From Gaiellasilicea sp038324115 (GTDB taxonomy: Bacteria; Actinomycetota; Thermoleophilia; Gaiellales; Gaiellaceae), in the NCBI GenBank assembly GCA_038324115.1, contig JBBQHQ010000039.1, positions 1-18,115 on the forward strand: 18,115 nucleotides of DNA, given 5' to 3'. This document shows positions 1-6,149 of the stretch, one piece after another. Within the stretch, counting starts at the first letter, position 1, and every line of letters begins with the position of its first letter. A model generated the notes under the pieces. That model did not search any database. It had not been told where the DNA came from and worked only from the letters and a program-made list of their open reading frames with translations. A program made the position numbers and the translations under genes.

Positions 1-375
1 CGAGAGCGCGAGCGGCACGAGCGCGAACGCGAGGATCTGCCGGGCGCGGCGGTAGCTGCCGATGCTGCCGAGGCCCCGGGCGCCGAGGTAGAGCGCGCCG
101 CCGATGATGAAGTACCCGGCGATCCCGTAGATCCCGCCCGCGATCACCGCCCAGACGGCGACGAGGATCGAGTCGTACTCGCGGTCGTCGAGCAGCGTCC
201 CTGCCGTCGAGGTGGCGAGAACCGAGGCGATCCCGGCGAGATAGACCAGCGCGAGGATCGGCTCCTGGCGCGCGTCGAGGTCGTCCTGGTCCTCGGCGCG
301 GAGGGCGGCGAAGACGGGTGTCGGGCTCAGGAGGACCGCGGGCACGCGAAGCCACCACTGACGCTCCGGGCTCAT
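1..375 (-). CDS. Yip1-like multi-pass membrane protein, N-terminal part only
   Basis: The reading frame is open for 125 codons from the ATG at 375 down to the window edge, so the C-terminus lies outside. The protein starts MSPERQWWLRVPAVLLSPTP, then has an acidic stretch (RAEDQDDLDARQEP, about residues 26-39). A first hydrophobic segment spans about 40-58 and a long glycine-rich one about 72-97, and a third begins near the edge after a basic SYRRARQ motif. A short amphipathic start with 'SPTPVFAAL', followed by several membrane segments, is typical of Yip1-domain (PF04893) proteins of Actinobacteria. The family is recognised from pattern only and its role is unknown. It lies 13 bp downstream of the small gene at 389-589, on the same strand, and probably belongs to the uvrA transcript. 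I see no clear Shine-Dalgarno sequence. Confidence 0.6.
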   Translation of the reverse strand, partial: MSPERQWWLRVPAVLLSPTPVFAALRAEDQDDLDARQEPILALVYLAGIASVLATSTAGTLLDDREYDSILVAVWAVIAGGIYGIAGYFIIGGALYLGARGLGSIGSYRRARQILAFALVPLALS

Positions 376-388
376 GGCCGGAGGCTAG

Positions 389-589
389 CTAGGAGGCGGG
401 CGCCGCGGGCAGCTCGACCGGGGCGTTCGAGCTCGTCAGGCGATAGCCGAGCCGTAGCTCCATGGTCTCGTCCTTCAGTTTCACGGTCAGCCGGACGAGC
501 GCGGAGCTGAGCAGGTGCGACGACTCGTCGATCGTGAGCACGGCGCTGACGTCCCCGAGCTCGATCCCGAACTTGTCGCCGAGGGCCAT
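389..589 (-). CDS. small conserved-looking protein of unknown function (66 aa)
   Basis: I do not recognise this protein. From the ATG at 589 it reads MALGDKFGIELGDVSAVL and continues with alternating hydrophobic and polar residues suggesting beta strands, ending in VELPAAPAS. There is no signal peptide or membrane segment. The frame extends to a GTG at 661, but codons in 590-661 often end in A or T (CGT, CAT, GTA, GGT), unlike the body, so I prefer the ATG. A GAGGG lies about 13 bp before it. The gene follows the isocitrate lyase/PEP mutase gene and precedes the Yip1-like gene on the same strand, with short gaps, so it is probably part of that operon. Its composition and position make it likely to be real, but no function can be given. 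Confidence 0.45.
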   Translation of the reverse strand: MALGDKFGIELGDVSAVLTIDESSHLLSSALVRLTVKLKDETMELRLGYRLTSSNAPVELPAAPAS

Positions 590-593
590 GTCC

Positions 594-606
594 AGGGTCT
601 GACCCT
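594..606. repeat. short perfect inverted repeat before the 66-aa gene
   Basis: AGGGTC-T-GACCCT is a 6-bp dyad around one central base, just upstream of the ATG at 589, and it includes the putative Shine-Dalgarno GAGGG. It could be a small operator or a hairpin that hides the ribosome site, but a dyad of this size can occur by chance. Confidence 0.25.
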
Positions 607-679
607 CTACATGGCTGCAACGGTCGCGCTCCGACGCCGGCAAGCACGTCGCCCGCGTCACCTTGACGCAGGCCGTTCT

Positions 680-1501
680 CTAGCGAGGAGCTCTCGGGCC
701 GAGCGCCCTCGCGCGGAGCTCCGCGGGGATCGAGCCGGTGGGCGACAGCTCCCCGTCGGCCAGGAGGCACTGCGCCTCCGCGACGAAGGCGGCGTAGGCG
801 GTGCCGGCGAGCGCGCCGCCGGTGGAGGCCCTGCGGACGCCCGCCTCCGCCAGCTCCGCCACGGTGGGGCCGCCCCGGAGCAGCAGGACGTTGACGGGCC
901 GCTCGACCGCCCGGACGACTGCTGCGATGTGGGCGAGGTCGACGAGCCCGGGCGCGAAGAGGACGTCGGCGCCCGCGTCCCGGTAGGCGACGAGCCGCGC
1001 GATCGTGTCGTCCAGATCGTCGACGCCGTGGATGTGGTTCTCCGCCCGCGCGGTCACGACGAGCGGCTCAGCCAGTGCCCGGGAGGCAATGACGGCCTCT
1101 GCGACCCGCTCGACCGCGCGCTCGAGCTCGACGACCCGGTCCGCGACGGGGTCGTAGTCCTCGATCGAGAAACCCGCGGCGCCCGCGTCCGCGAGCAGGT
1201 GCACCGTCTCGGCGACACCGCCCGGTTCGTCGGGATAGCAGCGCTCGGCATCGACGTTGAGCGGCAGCGACGTGGCGTCGGCGAGCACGGCGACGTGCGC
1301 CACGAGCGCCTCGCGCGAAACGGCGTGGTCGTCCTTGCCGAGCGACCAGGCGAAGCCGGCGCTGGTGGTCGCGAGCGCCTCGAAGCCGATCGCCTCGAGC
1401 AGCCGCGCCGAGCCGGCGTCCCAGGGGTTCGGGAGCAGGAAAAGGCGCTCAGCGGCGTGCAACTCCCGGAAGCGGGCCCTGCGCTCGCCGGCGGTGCTCA
1501 T
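680..1501 (-). CDS. isocitrate lyase/phosphoenolpyruvate mutase family protein
   Basis: A 273-aa TIM-barrel enzyme of the PEP mutase/isocitrate lyase superfamily (PF13714 type). Members cleave or form C-C or P-C bonds of alpha-oxo acids with Mg2+. Family signatures are visible: LLPNPWDAGSA (about 23-32), a TTSAG-x-A motif (45-51) with KDD (56-58), the metal-binding NVDAE (82-86), IED (113-115) and TARAENH (about 150). The KKCGH catalytic loop of true isocitrate lyase is not present, so activity on isocitrate is unlikely; oxaloacetate decarboxylase, methylisocitrate lyase-like or carboxyphosphonoenolpyruvate-type activity is possible. The start ATG (1499-1501) overlaps the uvrA stop as TGATG, which sets the start and implies translational coupling. 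A longer reading of this frame into uvrA is only a shadow. The exact substrate cannot be told. Confidence 0.88.
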   Translation of the reverse strand: MSTAGERRARFRELHAAERLFLLPNPWDAGSARLLEAIGFEALATTSAGFAWSLGKDDHAVSREALVAHVAVLADATSLPLNVDAERCYPDEPGGVAETVHLLADAGAAGFSIEDYDPVADRVVELERAVERVAEAVIASRALAEPLVVTARAENHIHGVDDLDDTIARLVAYRDAGADVLFAPGLVDLAHIAAVVRAVERPVNVLLLRGGPTVAELAEAGVRRASTGGALAGTAYAAFVAEAQCLLADGELSPTGSIPAELRARALGPRAPR

Positions 1502-4341
1502 CAGGCCGCGACGGCCTCGCCGCGGGGCGCGAGCACCTCGCGCAGGAACTGCCCCGTGAACGAGCCTTCGGTCGCGGCGACCTCCTCGGGCGTGCCGCAG
1601 GCGATCAGCTCGCCGCCCGCCTCGCCGCCCTCCGGCCCGAGGTCGACGACCCAGTCGGCCTGCTTGATCACGTCGAGGTTGTGCTCGATCACGATCACGG
1701 TGTTGCCGGAGTCGACGAGCCGCTGCAGCACCTCGAGCAGCTTCTCGATGTCCGCGAAGTGGAGCCCCGTGGTGGGCTCGTCGAGGATGTAGAGCGTCCG
1801 CCCGGTCGCGACCTTGCAGAGCTCCGCTGCGAGCTTCACCCGCTGCGCCTCGCCGCCCGAGAGGGTCGTCGCCGGCTGGCCGAGCTTGATGTAGTCGAGC
1901 CCGACGTCGTGCAGCGTCTGCAGGCGTCGGTGCAGCTTCGGGATCTTGGTGAAGAACCCGAGCGCCTCCTCGACCGACATCGCCAGGACGTCGGCGATCG
2001 ACTTGCCCTTGAAGCGCACCTCGAGCGTCTCCTTGTTGTACCGGTGCCCGTGGCAGGTCTCGCACGGGACGTAGACGTCGGGGAGGAAGTGCATCTCGAT
2101 CTTGATCGTCCCGTCGCCCTTGCAGGTCTCGCAGCGGCCGCCGCGCACGTTGAAGGAGAAGCGGCCCGGCTTGTAGCCGCGCACCTTCGCCTCGGGGGTG
2201 AGCGAGTAGAGCTCGCGGATGTGCGTGAAAAGGTCGATGTACGTCGCCGGGTTCGAGCGCGGCGTCCGGCCGATCGGCTTCTGGTCGATGTCGATCACCT
2301 TGTCGAACGCGTCGATCCCCTCGACGTCGTCGTGGGTGCCCGGCTTCACCCGCATCCGATTCAGCTTGTTCGCGGCCGCCTTGTAGACGATCTCGTTCAC
2401 GAGCGTGGACTTGCCGGAGCCGGAGACGCCGGTGACGGCGACAAACTTTGCGATGGGGAACTCGACGTCGATCCCCTTGAGGTTGTGCATCGCGGCGCCG
2501 CGCACGGTGAAGTGGCCGCGGTCGTCCTCGCGCCTCGGCGGGATCGCGATCTGGCGCGCGCCCGAGAGGAACTGCCCCGTGACCGACTTCTTGTTCCTCA
2601 TCACCTGCTTGGCGGTGCCCTCGGCGACCACGTAGCCGCCGTGCTCGCCCGCCCCAGGGCCCATGTCCACGACCCAGTCGGCGGTCCGCATCATCTGCTC
2701 GTCGTGCTCGACCACGAGGACGGTGTTCCCGAGCGCCTTCAGCCGCTGCAGCGTCCCGATCAGCTTGTCGTTGTCGCGCTGGTGCAGCCCGATCGACGGC
2801 TCATCGAGGATGTAGAGGACGCCGACGAGCTGCGAGCCGATCTGGGTGGCGAGCCGGAGCCGCTGCGCCTCCCCACCGGAGAGCGTCTTCGCCGCCCGGT
2901 CGAGCTGGAGGTACCCGACGCCGACGTTGTCGAGGAAGGTCAGTCGCTCGCGGATCTCCTTGACGATCCGGTGCCCGATCAGCTCCTCGGTCGGCGTCAG
3001 GCCGAGCTCGTCGAGGAACGCGAGCGCGCGGGTCACGGACATCCCGGTGAAGTCGTGGATCGACTTGCTGCCGACGGTGACCGCGAGTACCTCGGGCTTC
3101 AGCCGCGCGCCCTTGCAGGTCGGGCAGGGCCGGAAGCTCATGTACTCCTCGATCCGCTCCCGCTGCGTGGACGAGTCCGTCTCCTTGTAGCGGCGCTGGA
3201 GCGACTCGACGATCCCCTCGAAGGCCATCGTGTACGAGCGTCGGCGCCCCATCCGATTGCGGTACTGGACGTAGAGCTTGTCGCCGTTCGTGCCGAGGAG
3301 GAAGAGATCCTGCTGCTCCGGGGAGAGGTTGCCCCAGGGCGTCTCCAGGTCGATCTCGTAGCGGTCGGCGATCGCCTGGACGACCGAGTCGTAGAAGCCG
3401 CCGTTCCCGACCGACCAGGGGACGAGCGCGCCCTCGCCGATCGAGAGGCTGGGATCGGGGACGATCAGGTCGGGGTCGATCTCGAGCTGGGAGCCGAGCC
3501 CGGTGCAACGTGGGCAGGCGCCGTGCGGCGAGTTGAAGGAGAAGATCCGCGGCTGCAGCTCCGGGAGCGAGACGCCGTGCTCGGGGCAGGCGAACTTCTC
3601 GCTGAACAGCATCGACTCGCCGTCGATCACGTCCACGGCAACGAGCCCGTCCGCGAGCGCCGCGGCCGTCTCGACCGACTGGGTCAGGCGCTGGCGCAGG
3701 TCGGGCTTCTGCACGAGCCGGTCGACGACGACCTCGATCTCGTGCTTGAACTTCTTGTCGAGGACGATCTCCTCCTCGAGCAGCCGGGTCTCGCCGTCGA
3801 CCTTGACGCGGGTGAAGCCGTCGGTCCGCAGCTCCTCGAGCACGTCGCGGAACTCGCCCTTGCGGTCGCGGACGATCGGCGCGTTGACCGTGAACCTCGT
3901 CCCCTCGGGGAGCGCCAGGATCTGCTCGACGATCTGGTCGAGGCTCTGACCGGCGATCGTGCGCCCGCAGACGGGGCAGTGGGGCCGGCCGACCCGCGCG
4001 TAGAGGAGGCGGAGGTAGTCGTAGATCTCGGTGACCGTGCCCACCGTCGAGCGCGGGTTCCGCGAGGTCGTCTTCTGGTCAATCGAGATCGCCGGCGAGA
4101 GCCCGTCGATCGAGTCGACGTCGGGCTTCTCCATCATCTGGAGGAACTGGCGCGCGTAGGCGGAGAGGCTCTCGACGTAGCGGCGCTGGCCCTCGGCGTA
4201 GATCGTGTCGAACGCGAGCGAGGACTTGCCCGAGCCGGACAGCCCTGTGATGCACACGAGGGCGTTGCGCGGGAGGCGCACGTCGATGTCCTTGAGGTTG
4301 TGCTCTCGCGCCCCGTGGACGATCAGTTCATCGGCGGCCAT
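1501..4341 (-). CDS. uvrA: excinuclease ABC subunit A (UvrA)
   Basis: UvrA (946 aa, full family length) is the damage-sensing ATPase of nucleotide excision repair; as a dimer it loads UvrB on damaged DNA. Two ABC ATPase halves are seen. The first has Walker A GLSGSGKSS (lysine 39), the second GVSGSGKST (lysine 644), and each half has an LSGGEAQR signature followed by ILDEP. Zinc-finger cysteines appear as CPVCG in the first half, a CPRC module in the central insertion, and CETCKGDG...CETCHG in the second half. The UvrB-interaction region lies near 120-250. The N-terminus (MAADELIVHGAREHNLKDID) matches the family start. There is no Shine-Dalgarno, but a TAAGAT hexamer sits 9 bp upstream, so the mRNA may be leaderless. 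An SOS box lies 20 bp upstream. The downstream enzyme gene overlaps its stop codon. Confidence 0.99.
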   Translation of the reverse strand: MAADELIVHGAREHNLKDIDVRLPRNALVCITGLSGSGKSSLAFDTIYAEGQRRYVESLSAYARQFLQMMEKPDVDSIDGLSPAISIDQKTTSRNPRSTVGTVTEIYDYLRLLYARVGRPHCPVCGRTIAGQSLDQIVEQILALPEGTRFTVNAPIVRDRKGEFRDVLEELRTDGFTRVKVDGETRLLEEEIVLDKKFKHEIEVVVDRLVQKPDLRQRLTQSVETAAALADGLVAVDVIDGESMLFSEKFACPEHGVSLPELQPRIFSFNSPHGACPRCTGLGSQLEIDPDLIVPDPSLSIGEGALVPWSVGNGGFYDSVVQAIADRYEIDLETPWGNLSPEQQDLFLLGTNGDKLYVQYRNRMGRRRSYTMAFEGIVESLQRRYKETDSSTQRERIEEYMSFRPCPTCKGARLKPEVLAVTVGSKSIHDFTGMSVTRALAFLDELGLTPTEELIGHRIVKEIRERLTFLDNVGVGYLQLDRAAKTLSGGEAQRLRLATQIGSQLVGVLYILDEPSIGLHQRDNDKLIGTLQRLKALGNTVLVVEHDEQMMRTADWVVDMGPGAGEHGGYVVAEGTAKQVMRNKKSVTGQFLSGARQIAIPPRREDDRGHFTVRGAAMHNLKGIDVEFPIAKFVAVTGVSGSGKSTLVNEIVYKAAANKLNRMRVKPGTHDDVEGIDAFDKVIDIDQKPIGRTPRSNPATYIDLFTHIRELYSLTPEAKVRGYKPGRFSFNVRGGRCETCKGDGTIKIEMHFLPDVYVPCETCHGHRYNKETLEVRFKGKSIADVLAMSVEEALGFFTKIPKLHRRLQTLHDVGLDYIKLGQPATTLSGGEAQRVKLAAELCKVATGRTLYILDEPTTGLHFADIEKLLEVLQRLVDSGNTVIVIEHNLDVIKQADWVVDLGPEGGEAGGELIACGTPEEVAATEGSFTGQFLREVLAPRGEAVAA

Positions 4342-4350
4342 TCGGCGACC

Positions 4351-4356
4351 ATCTTA
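4351..4356 (-). promoter_or_regulatory. uvrA -10 element, leaderless-type
   Basis: On the minus strand the hexamer is TAAGAT, 9 bp before the uvrA ATG and 5 bp after the LexA box. Transcription would begin within a base or two of the start codon. I see no good -35; the LexA box fills that spacer. The match to the uvrB promoter (same 5-bp gap, similar hexamer TACGAT) is the main support. Confidence 0.6.
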
Positions 4357-4361
4357 GCGGG

Positions 4362-4375
4362 CGAACGGGTGTTCG
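4362..4375. promoter_or_regulatory. LexA/SOS box of uvrA
   Basis: CGAACGGGTGTTCG is a perfect match to the Gram-positive/actinobacterial LexA operator CGAAC-RNRY-GTTCG and has fully symmetric arms. It lies in the uvrA promoter, and uvrA is a classic SOS gene. The operator is symmetric and could also control a transcript leaving to the right. Confidence 0.85.
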
Positions 4376-4377
4376 TA

Positions 4378-4383
4378 TAGGGT
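4378..4383 (+). promoter_or_regulatory. possible rightward -10 element beside the SOS box
   Basis: TAGGGT fits the TAnnnT pattern seen elsewhere in this window and begins 3 bp after the LexA box. A transcript from here would run through the 21-codon ORF at 4449 with a leader of about 60 nt. No -35 is evident, so this is tentative. Confidence 0.3.
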
Positions 4384-4448
4384 CGAATTACCGAAATGCT
4401 GACGCGGATTTCACAGTTTCCTGACACGGCAACGAGAGGGTGTCGCCC

Positions 4449-4514
4449 ATGAGAGCATTCGCCGCCATCGCAGGGCTGCTGACGATCGTGTTGGCCGTCC
4501 TTCCCGTTCACTGA
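4449..4514 (+). CDS. candidate 21-aa hydrophobic peptide
   Basis: A short ORF reads MRAFAAIAGLLTIVLAVLPV plus a final His, then TGA: one basic residue followed by about 17 hydrophobic residues, enough for one membrane helix. GAGAGGG, 8 bp before the ATG, is one of the best Shine-Dalgarno sequences in the window, and it lies in a possible hairpin loop between GACAC (4423-4427) and GTGTC (4440-4444). Upstream are the LexA box (4362-4375) and a TAGGGT hexamer. Downstream is a hairpin array that could end the transcript. SOS-induced small hydrophobic peptides such as TisB of E. coli are a known class; likeness here rests only on size, hydrophobicity and context. It may instead be a chance ORF or a remnant signal peptide. 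Confidence 0.35.
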   Translation: MRAFAAIAGLLTIVLAVLPVH

Positions 4515-4519
4515 TTTCT

Positions 4520-4644
4520 CCGCGCAAGCGGGCCGGCCGCCGAGCGGCCGTCCCGCGCGCAAGACCCCTCTCCGCCGCGCAAGACCCCTCTCCGCCGCGC
4601 AAGCGGGCCGGCCGCCGAGCGGCCGTCCCGCGCGCAAGACCCCT
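4520..4644. repeat. nested direct-repeat and hairpin array
   Basis: Two identical 50-bp copies lie at 4520-4569 and 4595-4644, and a 20-bp unit is repeated in tandem at 4561-4580 and 4581-4600. Five copies of CGCGCAAG start at 4521, 4556, 4576, 4596 and 4631, with a symmetric spacing of 35, 20, 20 and 35 bp. Each 50-bp copy holds a strong hairpin (4528-4556 and 4603-4631): arms GCGGG-C-CGGCCGC and GCGGCCG-T-CCCGC around a CGA loop, with one mismatch. The array lies between the divergent uvrA and AI-2E transporter genes. It could be a REP/MITE-like intergenic element, a terminator or attenuator, or a structured RNA. Confidence 0.85.
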
Positions 4645-4665
4645 AAAGGGGCCGCTTCGCGGCCC
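4640..4665. repeat. GC-rich hairpins following the repeat array
   Basis: CCCCT-AA-AGGGG (4640-4651) is followed at once by GGGCCGC-TTC-GCGGCCC (4649-4665); the two share bases and cannot form fully together. A further GGCC-TTCG-GGCC lies at 4675-4686, and GGGTTAC occurs twice (4667-4673, 4689-4695). There is no T-run after any of them, so intrinsic termination is uncertain. Mutually exclusive pairing just before the transporter gene could act as an attenuator. Confidence 0.5.
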
Positions 4666-4725
4666 GGGGTTACCGGCCTTCGGGCCTTGGGTTACGGGTC
4701 TGCGTCGAGGGGAACAGTGGTCGCC

Positions 4726-5778
4726 ATGGCCGAGACCGCCAAGCGGGCCGCGATCGCCACGCTGGTCGTCGGGGCGATCGTCGTCCTCGCCCTCGCCTTC
4801 TGGAAGCTGCGCCTCGTCCTCGCGCTCCTCTTCCTCGCCTTCATCTTCGCGGCGGCGATGCGCCCCACGATCGAGGCCCTGAAGCGGCGCGGAATCCCCC
4901 GCGGAGTCGGCCTCCTGCTCCACTACCTCGTCCTCCTCGGGCTGATCGCCGCTTTCCTCTGGCTCGTCGTACCGCGTGCGCTCACGCAGGTGGACAACGC
5001 GATCGGGGCCCGCTCCGAGCTCGGCCAGGAGGCGCAGCAGTCGACCGGGATCCGGCACGAGATCCTGGCAGGCCTCCAGCGCCGCCTCCAGGACATCCCC
5101 TCGGGCTCGCAGCTGATCGACCCCGCGGTCTCGATCACGCTGACGGTCTTCGAGATCGGGCTCGGGATCTTCTTCACGCTGGCGAGCGCCGCCTACTGGA
5201 TCTTCGAGCGCGACCGGGCCGAGGATCTCGTCTGCTCCCTCCTCCCCCGGCCGAAGCGCAAGCGCGTCCGCGACACCTGGAACCTGATCGACGCGAAGCT
5301 CGGCGCCTACGTGCGGGGCCAGGCGCTCCTGATCACCGCGGTCGCGGTCGTGCTCTCGCTGATCTTCTGGGCACTCGGGCTGCCCTACTGGCTCCTGCTC
5401 GGCGCCTTCGCCGGCCTGGTCGAGATCATCCCCGTCGTCGGCCCGATCGCGGCCGGCGCGCTCGCGATCGGGGTCGGCCTCACCCAGTCGGTGCACATCG
5501 CCGTGCTCGCGGGCCTCGCCGTGCTCGCCGTCCGCCTGCTCGAGGACTACCTCGTGATCCCCCGGGTGCTCGGCGACGCCGTCGGGCTGACCCCGCTCGT
5601 CGTCCTCTTCTCCGTCACCGCGTGCGGGATCCTTTTCGGCGGCTTCGCGGTCATCCTCGCGATCCCGCTCGCGGCGGTCGCGGGGACGCTGATCAACGTG
5701 ATCGTCCGCGACCAGGATCCCGCGGAGGAGGAGGTTCCGGCCGTGCTCTTCTCGGCGAAGGACGGCGAGACGGGCTAG
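4726..5778 (+). CDS. AI-2E family transporter (PF01594)
   Basis: A 350-aa multi-pass membrane protein. After a short N-terminus (MAETAKRAAIATLVV) it has paired hydrophobic segments at about 8-50, an amphipathic RPTIEALKRRGIPRGVG stretch, another helix, a soluble helical part, then a C-terminal bundle. Typical family features are VEIIPVVGPIAAG, a conserved LEDYLVIPRVLG and a final long hydrophobic region with FGGFAVILAIPLAAV. Despite the name, members include Na+/H+ antiporters and exporters of unknown cargo; the substrate here is unknown. GAGGGGAA (4707-4714) lies before two in-frame starts, GTG 4717 (4 bp away) and ATG 4726 (about 13 bp from the G-run). I chose ATG by protein pattern, but GTG is possible. 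The gene diverges from uvrA, with the hairpin array in between. Confidence 0.9.
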   Translation: MAETAKRAAIATLVVGAIVVLALAFWKLRLVLALLFLAFIFAAAMRPTIEALKRRGIPRGVGLLLHYLVLLGLIAAFLWLVVPRALTQVDNAIGARSELGQEAQQSTGIRHEILAGLQRRLQDIPSGSQLIDPAVSITLTVFEIGLGIFFTLASAAYWIFERDRAEDLVCSLLPRPKRKRVRDTWNLIDAKLGAYVRGQALLITAVAVVLSLIFWALGLPYWLLLGAFAGLVEIIPVVGPIAAGALAIGVGLTQSVHIAVLAGLAVLAVRLLEDYLVIPRVLGDAVGLTPLVVLFSVTACGILFGGFAVILAIPLAAVAGTLINVIVRDQDPAEEEVPAVLFSAKDGETG

Positions 5779-5790
5779 CGCGTGTCCTCC

Positions 5791-5807
5791 GGCCGGGTCG
5801 ACCGGCC
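5791..5807. terminator. possible bidirectional terminator hairpin
   Basis: GGCCGG-GTCGA-CCGGCC lies in the 37-bp gap between the convergent AI-2E transporter and 82-aa genes. No T-run follows on either strand, so termination is inferred from position and stem only. Confidence 0.4.
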
Positions 5808-5815
5808 AGGGGCCG

Positions 5816-6064
5816 TCAGGCCTTGCGCCAGCGGCCGAAGATCAGGCCGCCGAGGGTGAAGCCGAGGCCGAAGGTGCCCACCGAGAAGGCGCCGATCGCG
5901 AGGGCCTTCCGCCCCACGCCCAGCCGCTGCCAGCGGCCGATCGCCTCTTCCTCCTCGTTCGTCAGCGGCTCGCCCCGGCGCTGCTTGCGCAGGGCGCCGC
6001 CGGCGCGCAGTCCAAGGTAGAGGTCGTCGAAGATCTCGGCGTCGTTCTCGGTTTCCTCTGCCAC
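5816..6064 (-). CDS. 82-aa protein with C-terminal hydrophobic glycine-rich segment
   Basis: I do not recognise this protein. The GTG start at 6064 gives VAEETENDAEIFDDLYLGLR, then a basic part (LRKQRRGEPL), a glutamate cluster (NEEEEAIGRW), and a hydrophobic, glycine-rich helix (about 54-76) closed by GRWRKA. It looks like a small membrane-anchored protein with an acidic cytoplasmic N-terminus. TACACT lies 7 bp before the GTG, matching the leaderless pattern of the window; a longer start (ATG 6100) is possible but has no such support. It is convergent with the AI-2E transporter gene and divergent from the metallophosphoesterase gene, 85 bp away. Function is unknown. Confidence 0.65.
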   Translation of the reverse strand: MAEETENDAEIFDDLYLGLRAGGALRKQRRGEPLTNEEEEAIGRWQRLGVGRKALAIGAFSVGTFGLGFTLGGLIFGRWRKA

Positions 6065-6071
6065 GATGGCG

Positions 6072-6077
6072 AGTGTA
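6072..6077 (-). promoter_or_regulatory. -10 element of the 82-aa gene, leaderless-type
   Basis: TACACT on the minus strand (within CTATACACTC), with 7 bp to the GTG at 6064. It supports this start over the upstream ATG. No clear -35. Confidence 0.45.
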
Positions 6078-6136
6078 TAGCCGCGGTCGGCGGTTCCCAT
6101 GCGCTCCGCCGGCGGTTCCGGGCTCGCGAACCGGGG

Positions 6137-6142
6137 TAGGCT
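6137..6142 (+). promoter_or_regulatory. -10 element of the metallophosphoesterase gene, leaderless-type
   Basis: TAGGCT with 7 bp to the GTG at 6150: the same hexamer and the same distance as before ppc (11583-11588). It supports GTG 6150 as the start. Confidence 0.5.
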
Positions 6143-6149
6143 CGCCCGC

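Noticed and set aside
1681..4380. An 899-codon open frame on the plus strand, opposite uvrA
   Set aside because: It is wholly antisense to a full-length uvrA and its composition (Arg, Asp, Glu, Val, Leu, Ala mixtures without motifs) is that expected from the reverse reading of GC-rich codons.
4323..4637. A 104-codon minus-strand frame across the repeat array
   Set aside because: Its repeated peptide (RAGRPLGGRPACA) simply mirrors the DNA repeats, and it overlaps the uvrA promoter and start.
4520..4644. CRISPR array
   Set aside because: There are only two 50-bp copies plus a 20-bp tandem pair, with no regular unique spacers and no cas gene.
4640..4665. Clear intrinsic terminator
   Set aside because: The hairpins are strong but no run of T follows on either strand and the flanking genes are divergent, so termination is not a secure call.
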